A stretch of DNA of 64,000 bases from Bradyrhizobium sp. WBOS07 (GTDB taxonomy: Bacteria > Pseudomonadota > Alphaproteobacteria > Rhizobiales > Xanthobacteraceae), in contig NZ_CP029008.1 in the NCBI RefSeq assembly GCF_024585165.1, forward strand, positions 2,542,001-2,606,000, in the 5' to 3' direction. This document shows positions 1-8,557 of the stretch, piece by piece. Under the pieces are notes generated by a model. That model saw only the letters and a program-made list of their open reading frames with translations. It searched no databases and was not told where the DNA came from. The first letter of the stretch is position 1, and the number at the start of each line of letters is the position of its first letter. The position numbers and the translations under genes were made by a program.

Positions 1-74
1 CCATGTCAGGATTTGAGCCGGCCTTCTTTTCGGATCATCATAGCCGCAAAGCGCCCTGGCGCCTATCGCCACGA

Positions 75-707
75 TCATTCGACTAAACCGAGCGTCTCGA
101 TGCGCTGTGCAAGCCAGATCGTGTGCCCGCCGCAATCGCGATCGTCGGCGACATGCGACACGACGCGGAAGCCGTTCCGGCCCAGGAGCGACCGATATTC
201 GCTGGCATCCAGGCTCGCATGATACAGCGGCTCGCCGCCGAATTGTCCGATTGCCTCCCCGTGCGCGGGACCGCTCGTGAACATCAGCGCCGCATCCGGC
301 GCGGCATGCTCGCGAAAGATCTGGAACATGCGGCGCTGGTCCTCAAAGGACAGATGAAAGAAGCTGTCCCAGGCCAGGATTCCGCAGAAGCGTCGCCCCA
401 ACGCAAGCTGGCGCATGTCGCCGACATTCCACTCCTGCTGCGGGAAACGACGTCGGCACTCCGCGATCATCGCCGGGGCGGAATCCACGCCCACGACGGG
501 GTGACCAAGACCGATCAGATACCCGGCGATCGGCATGGCGGAGCCACAGCCCAAATCGAGGACCGGGCCGGCGGGAGGCAGCAGCGCGCGAAAGCGGTCG
601 AGCCAGGCTCGCTCGAACAGGCGGCTCTGGGCGCGCTTCGCGATCCAGTCCGAGGCCTGGCGCTGGTAGAGATCGATGATCCGGTCGGCGGCTTCCGATG
701 ACGGCAT
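75..707 (-). CDS. class I SAM-dependent methyltransferase
   Basis: 210-residue soluble protein. The SAM-binding motif I (VLDLGCGSAMPIAG) lies near residues 49-62, followed by an acidic strand-2 end (VVGVD), the usual Rossmann methyltransferase order. The substrate is not evident; the best fit is the broad methyltransferase type 11/25 group. The open frame continues upstream to 989, but that extension has an unstructured composition and would run over the yidB promoter, so the ATG at 707 is chosen. It is transcribed divergently from yidB. The family is clear, the function unknown. Confidence 0.8.
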   Translation of the reverse strand: MPSSEAADRIIDLYQRQASDWIAKRAQSRLFERAWLDRFRALLPPAGPVLDLGCGSAMPIAGYLIGLGHPVVGVDSAPAMIAECRRRFPQQEWNVGDMRQLALGRRFCGILAWDSFFHLSFEDQRRMFQIFREHAAPDAALMFTSGPAHGEAIGQFGGEPLYHASLDASEYRSLLGRNGFRVVSHVADDRDCGGHTIWLAQRIETLGLVE

Positions 708-877
708 ATGCGTTCTCGCGCGGCGCTTGGTCCTGAGATCGTCCGGCTCCGCCGGGGTCGAGCTGAGATCGGGTTTACTACCTCCTGCCGCCATCTCCGG
801 CCAGCCCCACCCCGTCCTTGCTTCTCTCCCCTCACGGCAGCGAGACGCTTCGCCGCGACTGATCATGTGCGATCTCG

Positions 878-902
878 GGAACTCAGGCGTGTCGAGACAG
901 TT
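878..902 (+). promoter_or_regulatory. EcfG (general stress sigma) promoter-like site upstream of yidB
   Basis: GGAAC at 878-882, a 16-base spacer, then AGTT at 899-902. The alphaproteobacterial EcfG consensus is GGAAC-N16/17-CGTT, so there is one mismatch. The expected start point near 908 lies about 30 bases before the yidB ATG at 940. The downstream YidB and GlsB families are typical stress proteins, which fits. Confidence 0.5.
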
Positions 903-939
903 TCGCTCTTCTCGGATCCCGGATCTCAAGGAGACGCCA

Positions 940-1407
940 ATGGCGCGCGGAATGCCTTCCATGACTGCCCTTCTGGCAATGCTGGCCATAGCTGGCTATC
1001 AAAACCGCGACAAGCTGGCCGAACTGCTGAAGGGTTCAGGCGCAGGGTCTGCGGGCGGAGGGCGTGCCGGCGGGAGTGCTCAGGAGCCGCTTGGGGGAAT
1101 GCTGGGCAATTTGGGCGGCATGCTCGGCGCGGGCGGCATCGGTGGGCTGCTCAATGGAGGAATTGGCGAGCTCCTGGAAAGGTTTAACCAGAATGGACGG
1201 GGCGAGGTAGCCGACTCCTGGGTCAAGCCCGGCCCCAACAAGGAGATTGCGCCGCCTGAGCTGAAAACCGCCGTTGGCGCCGACGTGCTCGAGAAGCTCG
1301 AACAGCAGACGGGGCTCTCTCAAGACGAGATCCTTGCAAGGCTGTCCCGGGAATTGCCGTCGGCGATCGACAAGTACACACCGGACGGGCGCCTGCCGCA
1401 GGCTTGA
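940..1407 (+). CDS. yidB: YidB family protein (DUF937)
   Basis: 155 residues. A short hydrophobic N-terminus is followed by a Gly-rich low-complexity stretch (residues about 40-80) and then the conserved C-terminal YidB core containing DSWV, a GPN(K/x)x2 segment and a tail with QTGLS. The family is widespread and its biochemical role is not established. The ATG at 940 is preferred over longer frames because AAGGAG lies at 928-933 with good spacing. It is followed 30 bases later by a GlsB-type gene, probably in the same transcript, and is preceded by an EcfG-like promoter. Confidence 0.85.
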   Translation: MARGMPSMTALLAMLAIAGYQNRDKLAELLKGSGAGSAGGGRAGGSAQEPLGGMLGNLGGMLGAGGIGGLLNGGIGELLERFNQNGRGEVADSWVKPGPNKEIAPPELKTAVGADVLEKLEQQTGLSQDEILARLSRELPSAIDKYTPDGRLPQA

Positions 1408-1437
1408 CTGCCGCTGCCTAACTCGAAGGGGTTTGAA

Positions 1438-1701
1438 ATGAGCATTCTCTGGACGATCATCATCGGCTTCGTCGCCGGCGTCATAGCCAAATTCATCATG
1501 CCCGGAGACAACGAGCCGTCCGGCTTCATCCTGACGACCATCCTCGGCATCGTGGGCGCATTCGTTGCGACCTACCTCGGCCAGGCCCTCGGCTGGTATC
1601 GCCCCGAAGAAGGAGCAGGATTGATCGGCGCGGTCGTTGGCGCGATCATCGTGCTGCTCGTCTACGGAATGATCGCGGGCCGCCAACGCCGAACGATTTG
1701 A
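1438..1701 (+). CDS. GlsB/YeaQ/YmgE family stress-response membrane protein
   Basis: 87 residues with three short Gly-rich hydrophobic helices (about 4-20, 31-50 and 60-80), the standard architecture of the transglycosylase-associated / GlsB family of small inner-membrane proteins. AAGGGG lies upstream of the ATG. It closely follows yidB and is probably co-transcribed. Members of this family are commonly induced by envelope or general stress; the molecular function is unknown. Confidence 0.9.
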   Translation: MSILWTIIIGFVAGVIAKFIMPGDNEPSGFILTTILGIVGAFVATYLGQALGWYRPEEGAGLIGAVVGAIIVLLVYGMIAGRQRRTI

Positions 1702-1728
1702 TGGTCTTGCGTGAAAAGCGCGACGAGG

Positions 1729-1756
1729 CTGCGCACTCCTGTCAGGAGCTGCGCAG
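1729..1756. terminator. hairpin between convergent genes, probable terminator
   Basis: CTGCGCA (1729-1735) pairs with TGCGCAG (1750-1756), and the inner CTCCT pairs with AGGAG around a GTC loop with one bulged C. The site lies between the convergent glsB-like gene and the gene ending at 1790. A short T-rich TTCT follows on the plus strand. Confidence 0.5.
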
Positions 1757-1789
1757 TTCTGCGCCGCGCTCACGCAGGACACCGAACAA

Positions 1790-2137
1790 TTACTCCCGCT
1801 CCAGGAAGCTCGAGCCGATCTCGGCCTTTCTCTTGATCGGATCGTAATCACAATAAACGAGATCTGCGACCAGCGTATAGCTGGCGCTGACGTTGTATTT
1901 GTCGAGCTTGACCGAGTTTAGGCCGATCACCGAGGTGCTCTTGCCGCCGTTCCATTTGAACGGTGTCGAACTCTTGGCCTGCTCGCAGGCCATCACCGCT
2001 TCGTTGAAGACGTAGCCTTCGACGAACGCCTTCAGCGTTCGCACCTGCACGGCCATCTTCCACTCGACATAGCCGATGGCGCCGAGCCCTGCGACGATCA
2101 GCACCAGAAGCGCAATGACGATGCGTTGAAAAGTCAT
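1790..2137 (-). CDS. hypothetical membrane-anchored protein
   Basis: 115 residues. One N-terminal hydrophobic helix (about residues 5-22) is followed by a roughly 90-residue hydrophilic domain with two cysteines, so it is probably an inner-membrane-anchored periplasmic protein. I do not recognise the domain. The start at 2137 is chosen because GGGGGG lies 5-10 bases upstream; the extra 15 residues of the longer frame add nothing membrane-like. It stands alone between the convergent glsB-like gene and a repeat pair. Confidence 0.65.
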   Translation of the reverse strand: MTFQRIVIALLVLIVAGLGAIGYVEWKMAVQVRTLKAFVEGYVFNEAVMACEQAKSSTPFKWNGGKSTSVIGLNSVKLDKYNVSASYTLVADLVYCDYDPIKRKAEIGSSFLERE

Positions 2138-2207
2138 TTGTGTCCCCCCGAAACAATGCGCCAAGCGAAAAAATCTAAGCACGCGGCGAGATGAAGCAAG
2201 CGCCTCG

Positions 2208-2334
2208 TCCTTCGAGACGACCGCTTCGCGGTCTCCTCAGGATGAGGCTAACGGACATCGCCGCCCGTTGAAACTGCGGCCGCGCACGCCGTCCTCATCC
2301 TGAGGAGCCCGCCCAAGGCGGGCGTCTCGAAGGA
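2208..2334. repeat. inverted pair of dispersed palindromic repeats
   Basis: Copy 1 (2208-2247) reads TCCTTCGAGACG, a small GC hairpin, then CTCCTCAGGATGAGG. Copy 2 (2293-2334) is its reverse complement apart from the hairpin tip. This unit is one I know as very abundant between genes in Bradyrhizobium and relatives. The two head-to-head copies are separated by 45 bases and could form one long hairpin between the gene ending at 2355 and the one starting at 2137. Confidence 0.8.
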
Positions 2335-2354
2335 TGGGCCGCACGCAGATAGAC

Positions 2355-2630
2355 CTAGAACGGCATGCCCATCAGCTTCGACAGGCGCTCGATCGAGAGA
2401 TAGCCGGCCTGATAGGCGACCATGCCGAGGCCGTAGACGATCGCAGAGATGATCGTGGTCCAGATCAGCTTGCGGCCCATCCGGGTCAGGATCGGGGCGC
2501 CGGGATCGGTGCCGGGCGCGCCGACGCCGTCCTCGTGCTGGCTGCGCACGCCGAACGGCAGCGTCACGAACAGCGCCACCCACCAGATGACGAAGTAGAT
2601 CGCGATCGCGGTCGATATCTGGATGGCCAT
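2355..2630 (-). CDS. DUF1467 family membrane protein
   Basis: 91 residues with two transmembrane helices (about 7-26 and 56-78) flanking a short polar loop carrying a RSQHEDG segment typical of DUF1467. The family is alphaproteobacterial and of unknown function. It starts 9 bases downstream of the mce stop on the same strand, so it is probably the last gene of the rnj-mce transcript. Confidence 0.85.
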   Translation of the reverse strand: MAIQISTAIAIYFVIWWVALFVTLPFGVRSQHEDGVGAPGTDPGAPILTRMGRKLIWTTIISAIVYGLGMVAYQAGYLSIERLSKLMGMPF

Positions 2631-2639
2631 GGGACGGGC

Positions 2640-3044
2640 TTATGCCTGCTCGATTTCGACTAGCGCGCCGGAAAAGTCCTTCGGATGCAGGAACAGCACC
2701 GGCTTGCCGTGGGCGCCGATCTTCGGCACGCCGTCACCGAGCACCCGTGCCCCCTCCTTCACCAGGGTGTCGCGCGAGGCGATGATGTCGACCACCTCGT
2801 AGCAGACGTGGTGGATGCCGCCGTCGGGGTTGCGCTCGACGAATTTCGCGATCGGCGAGGCCTCCCCTAGCGGCTCGATGAACTCGATCTTGGTGTTGGG
2901 CAGGGTTGCGAATACGGTGATGACGCCGTGCTCGGGCAGCGGCACCGCGTCCGAGATCTGGGCGCCGAACGCGGCACCGTAGATCCTGGCCGCCTTGACG
3001 GCATCCTTGGTCGCGATCGCGACATGGTTGAGCCGGCCCAGCAT
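2640..3044 (-). CDS. mce: methylmalonyl-CoA epimerase
   Basis: 134 residues of the VOC/glyoxalase fold. It interconverts (2R)- and (2S)-methylmalonyl-CoA in propionyl-CoA catabolism. The N-terminal LNHVAIA with its metal-ligand His, the IHHVCYEV segment near residue 97 and the C-terminal metal-binding ALVEIEQA all match the family at its usual length. It lies downstream of rnj; a palindromic repeat fills the gap. The linkage nuo-birA-rnj-mce-DUF1467 is one I recognise from Bradyrhizobiaceae. Confidence 0.92.
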   Translation of the reverse strand: MLGRLNHVAIATKDAVKAARIYGAAFGAQISDAVPLPEHGVITVFATLPNTKIEFIEPLGEASPIAKFVERNPDGGIHHVCYEVVDIIASRDTLVKEGARVLGDGVPKIGAHGKPVLFLHPKDFSGALVEIEQA

Positions 3045-3060
3045 GGTTCTCTCCCCTTAA

Positions 3061-3107
3061 GGCATGATCCGGAAAAGTGTGAAGCGGTTTTCCGAAAAGA
3101 TCATGCC
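3061..3107. repeat. 47-bp palindromic dispersed repeat
   Basis: GGCATGATC...GATCATGCC arms enclose a GGAAAAGTGTGAAGCGG / TTTTCCGAAAA core. This is a frequent intergenic palindrome in Bradyrhizobium and Rhodopseudomonas. It sits between rnj and mce and may act as a transcript-processing or attenuation hairpin. Confidence 0.8.
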
Positions 3108-3111
3108 CAAA

Positions 3112-4785
3112 TTAGACTGTCAGTACGTGTACCAGACAGGGGGGCTTCTTGCCCCAATGTTCGTTGATGACGGCCCGGACGGCGCGTCGCACCGACTCGG
3201 CCAGCGCATCCGCATCGCGGCGGCGCGCCTTCGGCAGACCCTCGATCGTCGACATCACGGCGTCGAAGACGATGTCGTCGAACGGCTCGCCCGCCCGGTT
3301 CTTCTCGGGGATTCCGACCAGGTCGACCTCGGGATCGTCGGCGAGCTCCCCCTGCTCGGTCATGGCAATGGCGACGAAGGCGCAGCCGGAGAAGGCCATG
3401 CGCCGCCGCTCGACCACGGCGCGGGACTTGGAATCCTCCAAGATCGAGCCGTCCTTGTAGAGGCGCCCCGACGGCACCTCGCCGACGATGCCGGGATCGC
3501 CGGGGCCGAGCTTGACGAGGTCGCCGTTGCGGCAGACCAGCACGCGCGGCACGCCGGCGGCCCGCGCCAGCTTGGCGTGCTCGTGCAGATGCAGGGCCTC
3601 GCCGTGGACGGGGATCAGGAGCTGTGGCCTGGTCCAGGCGATCAGGTCGCGCAATTCGTCTCGGCGGGGATGGCCGGAGACATGAACCAGCGCGTCGCGG
3701 TCGGTGATGATCTCGACGCCCTGCAGCACCAGATTGTTGACGATCGAGCTGACGGCCTTCTCGTTGCCGGGAATGGTGCGCGAGGAGAAGATGACGCTGT
3801 CGCCGCGGTTGAGCGTGATCTCGGGATGGTCGTCATTGGCGATGCGCGCCAGCGCGGCGCGCGGCTCGCCCTGGCTGCCGGTGCACAGCGCCAGCACCTT
3901 GTCCTGCGGCAGATGGCCGTAGACCTCGGGCGAGCGGAAATTCTGCACGCCGTCGAGATAGCCGGTCTCGCGCGCGACCTGCACCACGCGCTCCATGGCG
4001 CGGCCGACCACGACGACCTCGCGGTCGGCGGCCTTGGCGGCGGCGGCAACCGCCTTGATGCGCGCGACGTTGGAGGCGAAGGTCGTCACGGCGACGCGGC
4101 CCTTGGCAGCCTTCACGAGATCGATGATGGTCCGGGCGACCTCGGCTTCCGAGGGCGAGCGCCCGTCGCGCACCGCGTTGGTGGAATCGCCGATCAAGGC
4201 GAGCAGGCCCTCTTCGCCGAGCTCACGCAGCCGCTTCTCGTCGGTGGGAGCCCCGAGCGTCGGGGTCGGGTCGATCTTCCAATCGCCGGTGTGCAGCACC
4301 GTGCCGGCCGAGGTGTGGATCGCCAGCGCGTGCGCTTCGGGAATCGAATGCGCGACGGGGATGAATTCGACGTTGAACGGGCCGACGTCGATGCGCCCGC
4401 CTGACGGCACCACCGTCACCGGGATTTTTGGCGCGTTGCGCTCGGCGGCGCATTTGGCCTCGAACAGCGCGGCGCTGAACTGCGTCGCATAGATCGGGCA
4501 TTTCAGCTTCGGCCAGAGGTCGATGATGGCGCCGAAATGATCCTCATGGGCATGGGTCAGCACCAGGCCCATCAGATTCTTGCGCTCCTTCTCCAGGAAG
4601 GAGATGTCCGGCATGATCAGGTCGATGCCCGGCAGATGCTCCTCGTCGCCGAAGGAGACGCCGAGATCGACGGCCATCCAGGCGCGCTGCTGGCGGTTGC
4701 CTAGGCCGTAGATCGACAGGTTCATGCCGATCTCGCCGACACCACCGAGCGGCGCAAAGACCAGTTCCTCGGGCTTCGCCATCAT
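3112..4785 (-). CDS. rnj: ribonuclease J
   Basis: 557 residues: a metallo-beta-lactamase domain with an inserted beta-CASP domain and a C-terminal domain. RNase J is a 5'-3' exo/endoribonuclease in mRNA turnover and rRNA maturation. The zinc motif THAHEDH is at residues 77-83, a later HTGDWK segment supplies further ligands, and the beta-CASP part carries VSGHPRRDEL and IPVHGE. The length is normal. The start overlaps the birA stop as ATGATG, implying translational coupling; ATG 4785 or the next ATG (4782) could be used. Confidence 0.95.
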   Translation of the reverse strand: MMAKPEELVFAPLGGVGEIGMNLSIYGLGNRQQRAWMAVDLGVSFGDEEHLPGIDLIMPDISFLEKERKNLMGLVLTHAHEDHFGAIIDLWPKLKCPIYATQFSAALFEAKCAAERNAPKIPVTVVPSGGRIDVGPFNVEFIPVAHSIPEAHALAIHTSAGTVLHTGDWKIDPTPTLGAPTDEKRLRELGEEGLLALIGDSTNAVRDGRSPSEAEVARTIIDLVKAAKGRVAVTTFASNVARIKAVAAAAKAADREVVVVGRAMERVVQVARETGYLDGVQNFRSPEVYGHLPQDKVLALCTGSQGEPRAALARIANDDHPEITLNRGDSVIFSSRTIPGNEKAVSSIVNNLVLQGVEIITDRDALVHVSGHPRRDELRDLIAWTRPQLLIPVHGEALHLHEHAKLARAAGVPRVLVCRNGDLVKLGPGDPGIVGEVPSGRLYKDGSILEDSKSRAVVERRRMAFSGCAFVAIAMTEQGELADDPEVDLVGIPEKNRAGEPFDDIVFDAVMSTIEGLPKARRRDADALAESVRRAVRAVINEHWGKKPPCLVHVLTV

Positions 4786-5588
4786 GCAGCTCCCACCGAG
4801 CGGACCGGGCCGAAGAACACCTCGCCTGCCGCCACCGGCAGGCGTCGGCCGTCATCGGTGCGCACGATCAGGCAGCCGGTGTCGTCGATGGTGTCAAAAA
4901 TGCCTTCCAGCGTCATCGCCCCCGTGTGGATCGAGACTTTCTCGCCGAGGCCGGCGGCGCGCTCCAGCCACAGTCTTCGGATCTCGACAAAGCCGCTTCC
5001 ATTGTCCCAGATCCCGCGGAACTCGACCCAGGCATCAGATAGGGCCGAGAACAGCTCCTCGGCGCTGATCTGGACGCCGAGCGCCGCCAGCGACACCGCG
5101 GGCGTCGGTGTGCCCTCGGGCGCCGCGACGACATTGGTGCCGATGCCGACGACGATGGCGAGGCGGTCGCCGACGGCCTCGGCTTCCAGACCGATGCCGA
5201 CCAGCTTCTTGCCGTTGGCCAGCACGTCATTGGGCCATTTCAGCGCGTAGCGGGGACGGCCCTCGCCGAGCCGGAGCGCGGCCTCGAGGCTGACCTTCTC
5301 CAGGGCGGCCTCCTCGGCCAGCCCGGCGGCAAAGCCGATGGTGGCGGCAATTGCCGGCGCGACGTCCAGGACTTCGAGGACGCTGGCGGCGAGATTGCCG
5401 CGCGGCGCGATCCAGGGCCGCTGACGGCGGCCGCGGCCGGCGGTCTGCTCGGACGTGACGAACCACATCGGGCCGCGTTCGCCGGCCCTGGCGCGCTCGA
5501 TCGCCTCGGTGTTGGTCGAGCCGGTCCGCTCGAACGCCGCGAGCTTGTAGCCCGCGGATGAGGCGCGAGGACCGAGCGCGAAAGCCAT
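4782..5588 (-). CDS. birA: biotin--[acetyl-CoA-carboxylase] ligase
   Basis: 268 residues. It attaches biotin to the BCCP subunit of acetyl-CoA carboxylase through biotinyl-AMP. The GRGRRQRPW biotin-adenylate loop lies at about residues 51-59 and the KWPND motif near residue 118. It lacks the N-terminal helix-turn-helix of E. coli BirA, so it is a mono-functional group I ligase without repressor activity. It follows nuoN by one base and overlaps rnj by four, so it belongs to the end of the nuo transcript. Confidence 0.93.
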   Translation of the reverse strand: MAFALGPRASSAGYKLAAFERTGSTNTEAIERARAGERGPMWFVTSEQTAGRGRRQRPWIAPRGNLAASVLEVLDVAPAIAATIGFAAGLAEEAALEKVSLEAALRLGEGRPRYALKWPNDVLANGKKLVGIGLEAEAVGDRLAIVVGIGTNVVAAPEGTPTPAVSLAALGVQISAEELFSALSDAWVEFRGIWDNGSGFVEIRRLWLERAAGLGEKVSIHTGAMTLEGIFDTIDDTGCLIVRTDDGRRLPVAAGEVFFGPVRSVGAA

Positions 5589-5589
5589 C

Positions 5590-7026
5590 CTAAAACAGCG
5601 ACTTTGCCGCGGCGGAGGCGACGCTCACCACGGGACCTGCGAACAGCGCGAACAGGATGTTGAAAAGGCCGGCAACCGCCAGCACCGTCTTCACCTCGAC
5701 GCGCACCGGATCGACCTGTCCGGCCGGCTCGTCGAAATACATCGTCTTGACGATGGCGAGATAATAGTAGGCGCCGACCACGCTGGTCAGCACGCCGACG
5801 ACGGCGAGCGTGAACAAATTCGCCTTGATGGCGGCGACGAAGACGTACCATTTGGCGAAGAAGCCGGCGAGCGGCGGAATGCCGGCGAGCGAGAACAGCA
5901 GCATCGCGAACATGAAGGCGAGCAGCGGATTGGTGCGCGACAGGCCGGCGAAATCGCTGATCTGCTCGACGGCCTGGCCGTTGCGGCGCATGGCGAGGAT
6001 GATCGAGAACGAGCCCAGCGTCATCGCGACATAGATCACGATGTACATCAGGACGCCCTGGGCGCCCTCGACCGTGCCGGAGGCAAGACCGACCAGGGCA
6101 AAGCCCATGTGGCCGATCGAGGAATAGGCCATCAGGCGCTTGATGTTGGTCTGGCCGATCGCGGCGAAGGAGCCGAGCGCCATCGAGGCGATCGAGACGA
6201 ACACCAGGATCTGCTGCCACTGCGAGACGATGCCCGGGAAAGCGGTCAGCGTGACGCGGGTGAACACGGCGAGTGCAGCGACCTTCGGCGCCGAGGCGAA
6301 GAAGGCGGTGACCGGGGTCGGCGCGCCCTCGTAGACGTCGGGCGTCCACATGTGGAACGGCACCGCCGAAACCTTGAAGCAGAGACCGACCAGCAGGAAG
6401 ACGAGACCGAACACCAGCCCGACATTCGAGACCGTCGCGGCCGCGGCGATGCCGGTGAAGCTGACCGTGCCGGTGAAGCCGTAGACCAGCGAGGCGCCGT
6501 AGAGCAGCATGCCCGAGGACAGCGCGCCGAGCACGAAGTACTTCAGGCCGGCTTCGGTCGACTTGGCGTTGTCGCGGTTGGAGGCCGCCACGACATAGAG
6601 CGCCAGCGACATCAATTCGAGGCCGAGATAGAGCGAGATCAGGTCGCCGGCCGAGATCAGCACCATCATGCCGAGCGTCGAGAGCAGCACCAGGATGGAA
6701 TATTCGAAGATGCGGCGCGACGGGTCGGACAGGAACTCGGTCGACAGCACGAGCGTCACCGCCGAGCCGATCAACGCCAGGATCTTCATGAAGCGGGCGA
6801 AATCGTCGACGATGAAGCTGCCGCCGAAGGTCACATGCTTGCCGGCGGGCAGCATGTATTCGAGCACGCCGACCACGACCAGGAGCACGACCGCCAGGGA
6901 GGTGATCGCACCGGTCGTCCCCTGCCCGCGATAGGCGCCCAGCATCAGCAGAGCCATGGCGCCGATCGCGAGCACGATCTCGGGCAGCACTGGCGCCAGT
7001 TGATAACCTGCAGTCTCGAAGCTCAT
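5590..7026 (-). CDS. nuoN: NADH-quinone oxidoreductase subunit N
   Basis: 478 residues, about 14 transmembrane helices, an antiporter-like (Mrp-type) proton-translocating subunit of the complex I membrane arm. The conserved LSLYLGLELMSLALYV glutamate helix and the KVSAVPFHMWTPDVYEG lysine helix are both present. It is the last gene of the nuo set, 22 bases after nuoM. Confidence 0.96.
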   Translation of the reverse strand: MSFETAGYQLAPVLPEIVLAIGAMALLMLGAYRGQGTTGAITSLAVVLLVVVGVLEYMLPAGKHVTFGGSFIVDDFARFMKILALIGSAVTLVLSTEFLSDPSRRIFEYSILVLLSTLGMMVLISAGDLISLYLGLELMSLALYVVAASNRDNAKSTEAGLKYFVLGALSSGMLLYGASLVYGFTGTVSFTGIAAAATVSNVGLVFGLVFLLVGLCFKVSAVPFHMWTPDVYEGAPTPVTAFFASAPKVAALAVFTRVTLTAFPGIVSQWQQILVFVSIASMALGSFAAIGQTNIKRLMAYSSIGHMGFALVGLASGTVEGAQGVLMYIVIYVAMTLGSFSIILAMRRNGQAVEQISDFAGLSRTNPLLAFMFAMLLFSLAGIPPLAGFFAKWYVFVAAIKANLFTLAVVGVLTSVVGAYYYLAIVKTMYFDEPAGQVDPVRVEVKTVLAVAGLFNILFALFAGPVVSVASAAAKSLF

Positions 7027-7048
7027 GGCGATATCCTGACCTGCCCGA

Positions 7049-8557
7049 TCAATGGAGCAGTGCGGCGGCCTTCACGGCCGTCACAGCGTTGTTGTAATTG
7101 TTGACGAGTTGCTGGACCGAGGCGGCCGACATGTCGAGCACCGGCTTCGGATAGACGCCGAACAGGATCGTCAGCGCGATCATCGGGAACAGGATCACGC
7201 ACTCGCGCAAGGTGAGATCCTTCATGCTCGCCAGCGACGGCTTGGCCAGCGCCCCGAACACGACCTTGCGGTAGAGCCACAGCGCATAGGCCGCCGACAG
7301 GATCACGCCGAAGCTGGCGAAGAACGCCGTCGGGATCGAGACCTTGAAGGTGCCGAGCAGCGTCATGAACTCGCCGACGAAGCCGCTGGTGCCGGGCAGG
7401 CCGACATTGGCCATGGTGAAGACCATGAAGGTCATCGCGTAGAGCGGCATCCGGTTGACGAGGCCGCCATAGGCCGCGATCTCGCGGGTGTGCAGGCGGT
7501 CGTAGACGACGCCGACGCAGAGGAACAGCGCGCCGGAGACGATGCCGTGCGAGATCATCTGGAACACGCCGCCGGCGACGCCCTGCATGGTGCCGGCGAA
7601 GATGCCCATGGTGACGAAGCCCATATGCGCCACCGAGGAGTACGCGATCAGCTTCTTCATGTCCTCCTGCATCAAGGCCACCAGCGAGGTGTAGATGATG
7701 GCGATGGCCGAGAGCGTGAAGATCAGCGGCGCGAAGTCGTGCGAGGCCAGTGGGAACATCGGCAGCGAGAAGCGCAGGAAGCCGTAGCCGCCCATCTTCA
7801 GCAGGATCGCGGCCAGCACCACCGAGCCCGCGGTCGGCGCTTCGACGTGCGCGTCCGGGAGCCAGGTGTGCACCGGCCACATCGGCATCTTCACCGCGAA
7901 GGAGGCGAAGAAGGCGAGCCAGGCCCAGGTCTGCAAGTTCCGCGGCACGGCGGTATGCATCAGGGTCGGGATGTCAGTGGTGCCGCCGTTCCAGTACAGC
8001 GCCATGATGGCGAGCAGCATCAGGACCGAGCCGAGCAGCGTGTAGAGGAAGAACTTGAACGACGCGTAGACCCGGCGCGGGCCGCCCCAGACGCCGATGA
8101 TCAGGAACATCGGGATCAGGCCGCCCTCGAAGAACAGGTAGAACAGCACGAGATCGAGCGCCGAGAAGGTGCCGATCATCAGCGTTTCCAGGATCAGGAA
8201 CGCCATCATATATTCGCGAACGCGGTTGTTGATCGCCTTCCAGCTCGCGATGATGCAGAACGGCATCACGGCAGTGGTGAGGATCACCAGCGGCAGCGAG
8301 ATGCCGTCGACGCCCATGTGGTAGGTGATGCCGGTGGCGAGCCAGTTCGCCTTCTCGACGAACTGAAAGTCGGGATTGGCGGGGTCGAAGCGCATGACCA
8401 GGATCACCGACACCGCGAAGGTGATCAGCGTGGTCCAGAGCGCGATCCAGCGCGAATTGCGCTTGGCCGCCTCGTCGTCGCCGCGGCTGAGATAGACGAT
8501 CAGCGCGCCGACCAGCGGCAGGAACGTCGTGACCGAAAGGATGGGCCAGGTTGTCAT
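7049..8557 (-). CDS. nuoM: NADH-quinone oxidoreductase subunit M
   Basis: 502 residues, about 14 transmembrane helices; antiporter-like subunit of complex I. It shows the conserved [15 protein letters not shown] glutamate helix, the [18 protein letters not shown] segment with its lysine helix, and [14 protein letters not shown]. It starts immediately downstream of the nuoL stop. Confidence 0.97.
   Translation of the reverse strand: MTTWPILSVTTFLPLVGALIVYLSRGDDEAAKRNSRWIALWTTLITFAVSVILVMRFDPANPDFQFVEKANWLATGITYHMGVDGISLPLVILTTAVMPFCIIASWKAINNRVREYMMAFLILETLMIGTFSALDLVLFYLFFEGGLIPMFLIIGVWGGPRRVYASFKFFLYTLLGSVLMLLAIMALYWNGGTTDIPTLMHTAVPRNLQTWAWLAFFASFAVKMPMWPVHTWLPDAHVEAPTAGSVVLAAILLKMGGYGFLRFSLPMFPLASHDFAPLIFTLSAIAIIYTSLVALMQEDMKKLIAYSSVAHMGFVTMGIFAGTMQGVAGGVFQMISHGIVSGALFLCVGVVYDRLHTREIAAYGGLVNRMPLYAMTFMVFTMANVGLPGTSGFVGEFMTLLGTFKVSIPTAFFASFGVILSAAYALWLYRKVVFGALAKPSLASMKDLTLRECVILFPMIALTILFGVYPKPVLDMSAASVQQLVNNYNNAVTAVKAAALLH

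Noticed and set aside
1..74. Possible gene end at the left window edge
   Set aside because: Short frames only; nothing recognisable before the methyltransferase stop at 75.
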